NCBI GenBank assembly: GCA_030490835.1
Contig: CM059972.1
Span: 46,293,452-46,357,451, forward strand
Length of the DNA stretch: 64,000 nucleotides
Direction: 5' to 3'
Source: Annona cherimola
Lineage: Eukaryota > Streptophyta > Magnoliopsida > Magnoliales > Annonaceae
Made by a program: the position numbers and the translations under genes. Below the pieces are notes generated by a model. That model saw only the letters and a program-made list of their open reading frames with translations. It was not told the origin of the DNA and searched no databases. Below, in pieces: positions 48,079 to 61,429 of this stretch (position 1 is the first letter of the stretch; each line of letters begins with the position of its first letter).

Positions 48079-51000
48079 TAAATGAAATCAAGGGATTGTT
48101 GTTAATTGTTGTTGATTGAAGTTCCTTTCCTCCGATTCAGTTGTTTTGAATCTATTGGAATGCGTTAAAGTTTACTCGTTCTCCTTAGAGTAGAATCAAG
48201 TCAATTAGATTGAGTCGTACTTAATTCTAGCTAATCAAAGTTCATTCTCTCAAACTCAATTCATTTGATTCGATTTGACTACCTTTAAGGTCTTCCCTTG
48301 TCGTTCGAATGTAAATGAAATGAAGGGATTGATGTTGATTGTTGTTGATTGAAGTTCCTTTCGTCCGAATTAGTTGTTTTGAATCTATTGGAATGCATTA
48401 AAGTTTACTCGTTCTACTTACAGTCAAATCACGTCAATTAGATTGAGTTGTACTCAATTGTAGCTAATCGAAGTTCATTCTATCAAACTCAATTCATTTG
48501 ATTCGATTTCAATGCCTTTATGGTCATTCCTTGTCGTTCGAATGTAAATGAAATGAAGGGATTGATGTTGATTGTTGTTGATTGAAGTTCCTTTCCTCCG
48601 ATTCAGTTGTTTTGAATCTATTGGAATGCGTTAAAATTTACTCGTTCTCCTTAGAGTAGAATCAAGTCAATTAGATTTAGTTGTCCTTAATTCTAGCTAA
48701 TCAAAGTTCATTCTATCAAACTCAATTCATTTGATTCGATTTGAATACCTTTAAGGTCTTCCCTTGTCGTTCGAATGTAAATGAAATGAAGGGATTGATG
48801 TTGATTGTTGTTGATTGAAGTTCCTTTCGTCCGAATTAGTTGTTTTGAATCTATTGGAATGCATTAAAGTTTTCTCGTTCTACTTACAGTCAAATCAAGT
48901 CAATTAGATTGAGTTGTACTCACTTGTAGCTAATAAAGGTTCATTCTATCAAACTCAATTCGTTTGATTCGATTTCAATGCTTTCAACGTCATTCCTTTT
49001 CGTTCGAATGTAAATGAAATAAAGGGATTGTTGTTAATTGTTGTTGATTGAAGTTCCTTTCCTCCGATTCAGTTGTTTTGAATCTATTGGAATGCGTTAA
49101 TGTTTACTCGTTCTCCTTAGAGTAGAATCAAGTCAATTAGATTGAGTTGTACTTAATTCTAGCTAATCAAAGTTCATTCTATCAAACTCAATTCATTTGA
49201 TTCGATTTGAATACCTTTAAGGTCTTCCCTTGTCGTTCGAATGTAAATGAAATGAAGGGATTGATGTTGATTGTTGTTGATTGAAGTTCCTTTCGTCCGA
49301 ATTAGTTGTTTTGAATCTATTGCAATGCATTAAAGTTTACTCGTTCTAGTTACAGTCAAATCAAGTCAATTAGATTGAGTTGTACTCAATTCTAGCTAAT
49401 CAAAGTTCATTCTATCCAACTCAATTCATTTGATTCGATTTCAATGCCTTTAAGGTCATTCCTTGTCGTTCGAACGTAAATGAAATCAAGGGATTGTTGT
49501 TAATTGTTGTTGATTGAAGTTCCTTTCCTCCGATTCAGTTGTTTTGAATCTATTGGAATGCGTTAAAGTTTACTCGTTCTCCTTAGAGTAGAATCAAGTC
49601 AATTAGATTGAGTTGTACTTAATTCTAGCTAATCAAAGTTCATTCTCTCAAACTCAATTCATTTGATTCGATTTGAATACCTTTAAGGTCTTCCCTTGTC
49701 GTTCGAATGTAAATGAAATGAAGGGATTGATGTTGATTGTTGTTGATTGAAGTTCCTTTCGTCCGAATTAGTTGTTTTGAATCTATTGCAATGCATTAAA
49801 GTTTACTCGTTCTAGTTACAGTCAAATCAAGTCAATTAGATTGAGTTGTACTCAATTCTAGCTAATCAAAGTTCATTCTATCCAACTCAATTCATTTGAT
49901 TCGATTTCAATGCCTTTAAGGTCATTCCTTGTCGTTCGAACGTAAATGAAATCAAGGGATTGTTGTTAATTGTTGTTGATTGAAGTTCCTTTCCTCCGAT
50001 TCAGTTGTTTTGAATCTATTGGAATGCGTTAAAGTTTACTCGTTCTCCTTAGAGTAGAATCAAGTCAATTAGATTGAGTTGTACTTAATTCTAGCTAATC
50101 AAAGTTCATTCTCTCAAACTCAATTCATTTGATTCGATTTGACTACCTTTAAGGTCTTCCCTTGTCGTTCGAATGTAAATGAAATGAAGGGATTGATGTT
50201 GATTGTTGTTGATTGAAGTTCCTTTCGTCCGAATTAGTTGTTTTGAATCTATTGGAATGCATTAAAGTTTACTCGTTCTACTTACAGTCAAATCACGTCA
50301 ATTAGATTGAGTTGTACTCAATTGTAGCTAATCGAAGTTCATTCTATCAAACTCAATTCATTTGATTCGATTTCAATGCCTTTATGGTCATTCCTTGTCG
50401 TTCGAATGTAAGTGAAATGAAGGGATTGATGTTGATTGTTGTTGATTGAAGTTCCTTTCCTCCGATTCAAGTGTTTTGAATCTATTGGAATGCGTTAAAA
50501 TTTACTCGTTCTCCTTAGAGTAGAATCAAGTCAATTAGATTTAGTTGTCCTTAATTCTAGCTAATCAAAGTTCATTCTATCAAACTCAATTCATTTGATT
50601 CGATTTGAATACCTTTAAGGTCTTCCCTTGTCGTTCGAATGTAAATGAAATGAAGGGATTGATGTTGATTGTTGTTGATTGAAGTTCCTTTCGTCCGAAT
50701 TAGTTGTTTTGAATCTATTGAAATGCATTAAAGTTTTCTCGTTCTACTTACAGTCAAATCAAGTCAATTAGATTGAGTTGTACTCACTTGTAGCTAATCA
50801 AAGTTCATTCTATCAAACTCAATTCGTTTGATTCGATTTCAATGCTTTCAACGTCATTCCTTTTCGTTCGAATGTAAATGAAATAAAGGGATTGTTGTTA
50901 ATTGTTGTTGATTGAAGTTCCTTTCCTCCGATTCAGTTGTTTTGAATCTATTGGAATGCGTTAATGTTTACTCGTTCTCCTTAGAGTAGAATCAAGTCAA

Positions 51001-51179
51001 TTAGATTGAGTTGTACTTAATTCTAGCTAATCAAAGTTCATTCTATCAAACTCAATTCATTTGATTCGATTTGAATACCTTTAAGGTCTTCCCTTGTCGT
51101 TCGAATGTAAATGAAATGAAGGGATTGATGTTGATTGTTGTTGATTGAAGTTCCTTTCGTCCGAATTAGTTGTTTTGAA

Positions 51180-53050
51180 TCTATTGGAATGCATTAAAGT
51201 TTTCTCGTTGTACTTACAGTCAAATCAAGTCAATTAGATTGAGTTGTACTCACTTGTAGCTAATAAAGGTTCATTCTATCAAACTCAATTCGTTTGATTC
51301 GATTTCAATGCTTTCAACGTCATTCCTTTTCGTTCGAATGTAAATGAAATAAAGGAATTGTTGTTAATTGTTGTTGATTGAAGTTCCTTTCCTCCGATTC
51401 AGTTGTTTTGAATCTATTGGAATGCGTTAATGTTTACTCGTTCTCCTTAGAGTAGAATCAAGTCAATTAGATTGAGTTGTACTTAATTCTAGCTAATCAA
51501 AGTTCATTCTATCAAACTCAATTCATTTGATTCGATTTGAATACCTTTAAGGTCTTCCCTTGTCGTTCGAATGTAAATGAAATGAAGGGATTGATGTTGA
51601 TTGTTGTTGATTGAAGTTCCTTTCGTCCGAATTAGTTGTTTTGAATCTATTGCAATGCATTAAAGTTTACTCGTTCTACTTACAGTCAAATCAAGTCAAT
51701 TAGATTGAGTTGTACTCACTTGTAGCTAATAAAGGTTCATTCTATCAAACTCAATTCGTTTGATTCGATTTCAATGCTTTCAACGTCATTCCTTTTCGTT
51801 CGAATGTAAATGAAATAAAGGGATTGTTGTTAATTGTTGTTGATTGAAGTTCCTTTCCTCCGATTCAGTTGTTTTGAATCTATTGGAATGCGTTAATGTT
51901 TACTCGTTCTCCTTAGAGTAGAATCAAGTCAATTAGATTGAGTTGTACTTAATTCTAGCTAATCAAAGTTCATTCTCTCAAACTCAATTCATTTGATTCG
52001 ATTTGACTACCTTTAAGGTCTTCCCTTGTCGTTCGAATGTAAATGAAATGAAGGGATTGATGTTGATTGTTGTTGATTGAAGTTCCTTTCGTCCGAATTA
52101 GTTGTTTTGAATCTATTGGAATGCATTAAAGTTTACTCGTTCTACTTACAGTCAAATCACGTCAATTAGATTGAGTTGTACTCAATTGTAGCTAATCGAA
52201 GTTCATTCTATCAAACTCAATTCATTTGATTCGATTTCAATGCCTTTATGGTCATTCCTTGTCGTTCGAATGTAAATGAAATGAAGGGATTGATGTTGAT
52301 TGTTGTTGATTGAAGTTCCTTTCCTCCGATTCAGTTGTTTTGAATCTATTGGAATGCGTTAAAATTTACTCGTTCTCCTTAGAGTAGAATCAAGTCAATT
52401 AGATTTAGTTGTCCTTAATTCTAGCTAATCAAAGTTCATTTTATCAAACTCAATTCATTTGATTCGATTTGAATACCTTTAAGGTCTTCCCTTGTCGTTC
52501 GAATGTAAATGAAATGAAGGGATTGATGTTGATTGTTGTTGATTGAAGTTCCTTTCGTCCGAATTAGTTGTTTTGAATCTATTGCAATGCATTAAAGTTT
52601 ACTCGTTCTAGTTACAGTCAAATCAAGTCAATTAGATTGAGTTGTACTCAATTCTACCTAATCAAAGTTCATTCTATCCAACTCAATTCATTTGATTCGA
52701 TTTCAATGCCTTTAAGGTCATTCCTTGTCGTTCGAACGTAAATGAAATCAAGGGATTGTTGTTAATTGTTGTTGATTGAAGTTCCTTTCCTCCGATTCAG
52801 TTGTTTTGAATCTATTGGAATGCGTTAAAGTTTACTCGTTCTCCTTAGAGTAGAATCAAGTCAATTAGATTGAGTTATACTTAATTCTAGCTAATCAAAG
52901 TTCATTCTCTCAAACTCAATTCATTTGATTCGATTTGACTACCTTTAAGGTCTTCCCTTGTCGTTCGAATGTAAATGAAATGAAGGGATTGATGTTGATT
53001 GTTGTTGATTGAAGTTCCTTTCGTCCGAATTAGTTGTTTTGAATCTATTG
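51180..53050 (+). repeat. Block duplicated 10252 bp downstream
   Basis: The private variant CATTTTATCAAAC has its TTTT at 52439 here and at 62691, 10252 bp (44 x 233) apart. The surrounding eight or so monomers keep the same subtype order in both places, for example TTGCAATGCATT followed by CTACTTACAG at 51651 and 61903. A few single-base differences separate them (61457, 62084, 62916, 63078 areas). Limits are approximate. Confidence 0.75.
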
Positions 53051-56000
53051 GAATGCATTAAAGTTTACTCGTTCTACTTACAGTCAAATCACGTCAATTA
53101 GATTGAGTTGTACTCAATTGTAGCTAATCGAAGTTCATTCTATCAAACTCAATTCATTTGATTCGATTTCAATGCCTTTATGGTCATTCCTTGTCGTTCG
53201 AATGTAAATGAAATGAAGGGATTGATGTTGATTGTTGTTGATTGAAGTTCCTTTCCTCCGATTCAGTTGTTTTGAATCTATTGGAATGCGTTAAAATTTA
53301 CTCGTTCTCCTTAGAGTAGAATCAAGTCAATTAGATTTAGTTGTCCTTAATTCTAGCTAATCAAAGTTCATTCTATCAAACTCAATTCATTTGATTCGAT
53401 TTGAATACCTTTAAGGTCTTCCCTTGTCGTTCGAATGTAAATGAAATGAAGGGATTGATGTTGATTGTTGTTGATTGAAGTTCCTTTCGTCCGAATTAGT
53501 TGTTTTGAATCTATTGGAATGCATTAAAGTTTTCTCGTTCTACTTACAGTCAAATCAAGTCAATTAGATTGAGTTGTACTCACTTGTAGCTAATCAAAGT
53601 TCATTCTATCAAACTCAATTCGTTTGATTCGATTTCAATGCTTTCAACGTCATTCCTTTTCGTTCGAATGTAAATGAAATAAAGGGATTGTTGTTAATTG
53701 TTGTTGATTGAAGTTCCTTTCCTCCGATTCAGTTGTTTTGAATCTATTGGAATGCGTTAAAGTTTACTCGTTCTCCTTAGAGTAGAATCAAGTCAATTAG
53801 ATTGAGTTGTACTTAATTCTAGCTAATCAAAGTTCATTCTCTCAAACTCAATTCATTTGATTCGATTTGACTACCTTTAAGGTCTTCCCTTGTCGTTCGA
53901 ATGTAAATGAAATGAAGGGATTGATGTTGATTGTTGTTGATTGAAGTTCCTTTCGTCCGAATTAGTTGTTTTGAATCTATTGGAATGCATTAAAGTTTAC
54001 TCGTTCTAGTTACAGTCAAATCAAGTCAATTAGATTGAGTTGTACTCAATTCTAGATAATCAAAGTTCATTCTATCCAACTCAATTCATTTGATTCGATT
54101 TCAATGCCTTTAAGGTCATTCCTTGTCGTTCGAACGTAAATGAAATCAAGGGATTGTTGTTAATTGTTGTTGATTGAAGTTCCTTTCCTCCGATTCAGTT
54201 GTTTTGAATCTATTGGAATGCGTTAAAGTTTACTCGTTCTCCTTAGAGTAGAATCAAGTCAATTAGATTGAGTTGTACTTAATTCTAGCTAATCAAAGTT
54301 CATTCTCTCAAACTCAATTCATTTGATTCGATTTGACTACCTTTAAGGTCTTCCCTTGTCGTTCGAATGTAAATGAAATGAAGGGATTGATGTTGATTGT
54401 TGTTGATTGAAGTTCCTTTCGTCCGAATTAGTTGTTTTGAATCTATTGGAATGCATTAAAGTTTACTCGTTCTACTTACAGTCAAATCACGTCAATTAGA
54501 TTGAGTTGTACTCAATTGTAGCTAATCGAAGTTCATTCTATCAAACTCAATTCATTTGATTCGATTTCAATGCCTTTATGGTCATTCCTTGTCGTTCGAA
54601 TGTAAATGAAATGAAGGGATTGATGTTGATTGTTGTTGATTGAAGTTCCTTTCCTCCGATTCAGTTGTTTTGAATCTATTGGAATGCGTTAAAATTTACT
54701 CGTTCTCCTTAGAGTAGAATCAAGTCAATTAGATTTAGTTGTCCTTAATTCTAGCTAATCAAAGTTCATTCTATCAAACTCAATTCATTTGATTCGATTT
54801 GAATACCTTTAAGGTCTTCCCTTGTCGTTCGAATGTAAATGAAATGAAGGGATTGATGTTGATTGTTGTTGATTGAAGTTCCTTTCGTCCGAATTAGTTG
54901 TTTTGAATCTATTGGAATGCATTAAAGTTTTCTCGTTCTACTTACAGTCAAATCAAGTCAATTAGATTGAGTTGTACTCACTTGTAGCTAATCAAAGTTC
55001 ATTCTATCAAACTCAATTCGTTTGATTCGATTTCAATGCTTTCAACGTCATTCCTTTTCGTTCGAATGTAAATGAAATAAAGGGATTGTTGTTAATTGTT
55101 GTTGATTGAAGTTCCTTTCCTCCGATTCAGTTGTTTTGAATCTATTGGAATGCGTTAATGTTTACTCGTTCTCCTTAGAGTAGAATCAAGTCAATTAGAT
55201 TGAGTTGTACTTAATTCTAGCTAATCAAAGTTCATTCTATCAAACTCAATTCATTTGATTCGATTTGAATACCTTTAAGGTCTTCCCTTGTCGTTCGAAT
55301 GTAAATGAAATGAAGGGATTGATGTTGATTGTTGTTGATTGAAGTTCCTTTCGTCCGAATTAGTTGTTTTGAATCTATTGCAATGCATTAAAGTTTACTC
55401 GTTCTAGTTACAGTCAAATCAAGTCAATTAGATTGAGTTGTACTCAATTCTAGCTAATCAAAGTTCATTCTATCCAACTCAATTCATTTGATTCGATTTC
55501 AATGCCTTTAAGGTCATTCCTTGTCGTTCGAACGTAAATGAAATCAAGGGATTGTTGTTAATTGTTGTTGATTGAAGTTCCTTTCCTCCGATTCAGTTGT
55601 TTTGAATCTATTGGAATGCGTTAAAGTTTACTCGTTCTCCTTAGAGTAGAATCAAGTCAATTAGATTGAGTTGTACTTAATTCTAGCTAATCAAAGTTCA
55701 TTCTCTCAAACTCAATTCATTTGATTCGATTTGACTACCTTTAAGGTCTTCCCTTGTCGTTCGAATGTAAATGAAATGAAGGGATTGATGTTGATTGTTG
55801 TTGATTGAAGTTCCTTTCGTCCGAATTAGTTGTTTTGAATCTATTGGAATGCATTAAAGTTTACTCGTTCTACTTACAGTCAAATCACGTCAATTAGATT
55901 GAGTTGTACTCAATTGTAGCTAATCGAAGTTCATTCTATCAAACTCAATTCATTTGATTCGATTTCAATGCCTTTATGGTCATTCCTTGTCGTTCGAATG

Positions 56001-59000
56001 TAAATGAAATGAAGGGATTGATGTTGATTGTTGTTGATTGAAGTTCCTTTCCTCCGATTCAAGTGTTTTGAATCTATTGGAATGCGTTAAAATTTACTCG
56101 TTCTCCTTAGAGTAGAATCAAGTCAATTAGATTTAGTTGTCCTTAATTCTAGCTAATCAAAGTTCATTCTATCAAACTCAATTCATTTGATTCGATTTGA
56201 ATACCTTTAAGGTCTTCCCTTGTCGTTCGAATGTAAATGAAATGAAGGGATTGATGTTGATTGTTGTTGATTGAAGTTCCTTTCGTCCGAATTAGTTGTT
56301 TTGAATCTATTGGAATGCATTAAAGTTTTCTCGTTCTACTTACAGTCAAATCAAGTCAATTAGATTGAGTTGTACTCACTTGTAGCTAATCAAAGTTCAT
56401 TCTATCAAACTCAATTCGTTTGATTCGATTTCAATGCTTTCAACGTCATTCCTTTTCGTTCGAATGTAAATGAAATAAAGGGATTGTTGTTAATTGTTGT
56501 TGATTGAAGTTCCTTTCCTCCGATTCAGTTGTTTTGAATCTATTGGAATGCGTTAATGTTTACTCGTTCTCCTTAGAGTAGAATCAAGTCAATTAGATTG
56601 AGTTGTACTTAATTCTAGCTAATCAAAGTTCATTCTATCAAACTCAATTCATTTGATTCGATTTGAATACCTTTAAGGTCTTCCCTTGTCGTTCGAATGT
56701 AAATGAAATGAAGGGATTGATGTTGATTGTTGTTGATTGAAGTTCCTTTCATCCGAATTAGTTGTTTTGAATCTATTGCAATGCATTAAAGTTTACTCGT
56801 TCTAGTTACAGTCAAATCAAGTCAATTAGATTGAGTTGTACTCAATTCTAGCTAATCAAAGTTCATTCTATCCAACTCAATTCATTTGATTCGATTTCAA
56901 TGCCTTTAAGGTCATTCCTTGTCGTTCGAACGTAAATGAAATCAAGGGATTGTTGTTAATTGTTGTTGATTGAAGTTCCTTTCCTCCGATTCAGTTGTTT
57001 TGAATCTATTGGAATGCGTTAAAGTTTACTCGTTCTCCTTAGAGTAGAATCAAGTCAATTAGATTGAGTTGTACTTAATTCTAGCTAATCAAAGTTCATT
57101 CTCTCAAACTCAATTCATTTGATTCGATTGGACTACCTTTAAGGTCTTCCCTTGTCGTTCGAATGTAAATGAAATGAAGGGATTGATGTTGATTGTTGTT
57201 GATTGAAGTTCCTTTCGTCCGAATTAGTTGTTTTGAATCTATTGGAATGCATTAAAGTTTACTCGTTCTACTTACAGTCAAATCACGTCAATTAGATTGA
57301 GTTGTACTCAATTGTAGCTAATCGAAGTTCATTCTATCAAACTCAATTCATTTGATTCGATTTCAATGCCTTTATGGTCATTCCTTGTCGTTCGAATGTA
57401 AATGAAATGAAGGGATTGATGTTGATTGTTGTTGATTGAAGTTCCTTTCCTCCGATTCAAGTGTTTTGAATCTATTGGAATGCGTTAAAATTTACTCGTT
57501 CTCCTTAGAGTAGAATCAAGTCAATTAGATTTAGGTGTCCTTAATTCTAGCTAATCAAAGTTCATTCTATCAAACTCAATTCATTTGATTCGATTTGAAT
57601 ACCTTTAAGGTCTTCCCTTGTCGTTCGAATGTAAATGAAATGAAGGGATTGATGTTGATTGTTGTTGATTGAAGTTCCTTTCGTCCGAATTAGTTGTTTT
57701 GAATCTATTGGAATGCATTAAAGTTTTCTCGTTCTACTTACAGTCAAATCAAGTCAATTAGATTGAGTTGTACTCACTTGTAGCTAATCAAAGTTCATTC
57801 TATCAAACTCAATTCGTTTGATTCGATTTCAATGCTTTCAACGTCATTCCTTTTCGTTCGAATGTAAATGAAATAAAGGGATTGTTGTTAATTGTTGTTG
57901 ATTGAAGTTCCTTTCCTCCGATTCAGTTGTTTTGAATCTATTGGAATGCGTTAATGTTTACTCGTTCTCCTTAGAGTAGAATCAAGTCAATTAGATTGAG
58001 TTGTACTTAATTCTAGCTAATCAAAGTTCATTCTATCAAACTCAATTCATTTGATTCGATTTGAATACCTTTAAGGTCTTCCCTTGTCGTTCGAATGTAA
58101 ATGAAATGAAGGGATTGATGTTGATTGTTGTTGATTGAAGTTCCTTTCATCCGAATTAGTTGTTTTGAATCTATTGCAATGCATTAAAGTTTACTCGTTC
58201 TAGTTACAGTCAAATCAAGTCAATTAGATTGAGTTGTACTCAATTCTAGCTAATCAAAGTTCATTCTATCCAACTCAATTCATTTGATTCGATTTCAATG
58301 CCTTTAAGGTCATTCCTTGTCGTTCGAACGTAAATGAAATCAAGGGATTGTTGTTAATTGTTGTTGATTGAAGTTCCTTTCCTCCGATTCAGTTGTTTTG
58401 AATCTATTGGAATGCGTTAAAGTTTACTCGTTCTCCTTAGAGTAGAATCAAGTCAATTAGATTGAGTTGTACTTAATTCTAGCTAATCAAAGTTCATTCT
58501 CTCAAACTCAATTCATTTGATTCGATTTGACTACCTTTAAGGTCTTCCCTTGTCGTTCGAATGTAAATGAAATGAAGGGATTGATGTTGATTGTTGTTGA
58601 TTGAAGTTCCTTTCGTCCGAATTAGTTGTTTTGAATCTATTGGAATGCATTAAAGTTTACTCGTTCTACTTACAGTCAAATCACGTCAATTAGATTGAGT
58701 TGTACTCAATTGTAGCTAATCGAAGTTCATTCTATCAAACTCAATTCATTTGATTCGATTTCAATGCCTTTATGGTCATTCCTTGTCGTTCGAATGTAAA
58801 TGAAATGAAGGGATTGATGTTGATTGTTGTTGATTGAAGTTCCTTTCCTCCGATTCAGTTGTTTTGAATCTATTGGAATGCGTTAAAATTTACTCGTTCT
58901 CCTTAGAGTAGAATCAAGTCAATTAGATTTAGTTGTCCTTAATTCTAGCTAATCAAAGTTCATTCTATCAAACTCAATTCATTTGATTCGATTTGAATAC

Positions 59001-61429
59001 CTTTAAGGTCTTCCCTTGTCGTTCGAATGTAAATGAAATGAAGGGATTGATGTTGATTGTTGTTGATTGAAGTTCCTTTCGTCCGAATTAGTTGTTTTGA
59101 ATCTATTGGAATGCATTAAAGTTTTCTCGTTCTACTTACAGTCAAATCAAGTCAATTAGATTGAGTTGTACTCACTTGTAGCTAATAAAGGTTCATTCTA
59201 TCAAACTCAATTCGTTTGATTCGATTTCAATGCTTTCAACGTCATTCCTTTTCGTTCGAATGTAAATGAAATAAAGGGATTGTTGTTAATTGTTGTTGAT
59301 TGAAGTTCCTTTCCTCCGATTCAGTTGTTTTGAATCTATTGGAATGCGTTAATGTTTACTCGTTCTCCTTAGAGTAGAATCAAGTCAATTAGATTGAGTT
59401 GTACTTAATTCTAGCTAATCAAAGTTCATTCTATCAAACTCAATTCATTTGATTCGATTTGAATACCTTTAAGGTCTTCCCTTGTCGTTCGAATGTAAAT
59501 GAAATGAAGGGATTGATGTTGATTGTTGTTGATTGAAGTTCCTTTCGTCCGAATTAGTTGTTTTGAATCTATTGCAATGCATTAAAGTTTACTCGTTCTA
59601 CTTACAGTCAAATCAAGTCAATTAGATTGAGTTGTACTCACTTGTAGCTAATAAAGGTTCATTCTATCAAACTCAATTCGTTTGATTCGATTTCAATGCT
59701 TTCAACGTCATTCCTTTTCGTTCGAATGTAAATGAAATAAAGGGATTGTTGTTAATTGTTGTTGATTGAAGTTCCTTTCCTCCGATTCAGTTGTTTTGAA
59801 TCTATTGGAATGCGTTAATGTTTACTCGTTCTCCTTAGAGTAGAATCAAGTCAATTAGATTGAGTTGTACTTAATTCTAGCTAATCAAAGTTCATTCTCT
59901 CAAACTCAATTCATTTGATTCGATTTGACTACCTTTAAGGTCTTCCCTTGTCGTTCGAATGTAAATGAAATGAAGGGATTGATGTTGATTGTTGTTGATT
60001 GAAGTTCCTTTCGTCCGAATTAGTTGTTTTGAATCTATTGGAATGCATTAAAGTTTACTCGTTCTACTTACAGTCAAATCACGTCAATTAGATTGAGTTG
60101 TACTCAATTGTAGCTAATCGAAGTTCATTCTATCAAACTCAATTCATTTGATTCGATTTCAATGCCTTTATGGTCATTCCTTGTCGTTCGAATGTAAATG
60201 AAATGAAGGGATTGATGTTGATTGTTGTTGATTGAAGTTCCTTTCCTCCGATTCAAGTGTTTTGAATCTATTGGAATGCGTTAATGTTTACTCGTTCTCC
60301 TTAGAGTAGAATCAAGTCAATTAGATTGAGTTGTACTTAATTCTAGCTAATCAAAGTTCATTCTATCAAACTCAATTCATTTGATTCGATTTGAATACCT
60401 TTAAGGTCTTCCCTTGTCGTTCGAATGTAAATGAAATGAAGGGATTGATGTTGATTGTTGTTGATTGAAGTTCCTTTCGTCCGAATTAGTTGTTTTGAAT
60501 CTATTGCAATGCATTAAAGTTTACTCGTTCTAGTTACAGTCAAATCAAGTCAATTAGATTGAGTTGTACTCAATTCTAGCTAATCAAAGTTCATTCTATC
60601 CAACTCAATTCATTTGATTCGATTTCAATGCCTTTAAGGTCATTCCTTGTCGTTCGAACGTAAATGAAATCAAGGGATTGTTGTTAATTGTTGTTGATTG
60701 AAGTTCCTTTCCTCCGATTCAGTTGTTTTGAATCTATTGGAATGCGTTAAAGTTTACTCGTTCTCCTTAGAGTAGAATCAAGTCAATTAGATTGAGTTGT
60801 ACTTAATTCTAGCTAATCAAAGTTCATTCTCTCAAACTCAATTCATTTGATTCGATTTGACTACCTTTAAGGTCTTCCCTTGTCGTTCGAATGTAAATGA
60901 AATGAAGGGATTGATGTTGATTGTTGTTGATTGAAGTTCCTTTCGTCCGAATTAGTTGTTTTGAATCTATTGGAATGCATTAAAGTTTACTCGTTCTACT
61001 TACAGTCAAATCACGTCAATTAGATTGAGTTGTACTCAATTGTAGCTAATCGAAGTTCATTCTATCAAACTCAATTCATTTGATTCGATTTCAATGCCTT
61101 TATGGTCATTCCTTGTCGTTCGAATGTAAATGAAATGAAGGGATTGATGTTGATTGTTGTTGATTGAAGTTCCTTTCCTCCGATTCAGTTGTTTTGAATC
61201 TATTGGAATGCGTTAAAATTTACTCGTTCTCCTTAGAGTAGAATCAAGTCAATTAGATTTAGTTGTCCTTAATTCTAGCTAATCAAAGTTCATTCTATCA
61301 AACTCAATTCATTTGATTCGATTTGAATACCTTTAAGGTCTTCCCTTGTCGTTCGAATGTAAATGAAATGAAGGGATTGATGTTGATTGTTGTTGATTGA
61401 AGTTCCTTTCGTCCGAATTAGTTGTTTTG

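Larger units (their letters stand above)
46720..48117 (+). repeat. 1398-bp HOR, reference copy (6 monomers)
   Basis: Six monomers in order: (a) type 1 with CTCTCAAAC and GACTACC; (b) type 2 with AAATCACGTC, AATCGAAG and TTTATGG; (c) type 1 with TTAAAATTTAC and TTTAGTTGTCC; (d) type 2 with GTTTTCTCG, ACTCACTTG and TTTCAACG; (e) type 1 with GTTAATGTTTAC; (f) type 2 with TTGCAATGCATT, CTATCCAAC and GAACGTAAATG. The next copy starts at 48118. Size variants elsewhere gain or lose whole dimers such as (c,d), (d,e) or (f,a). Confidence 0.88.
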
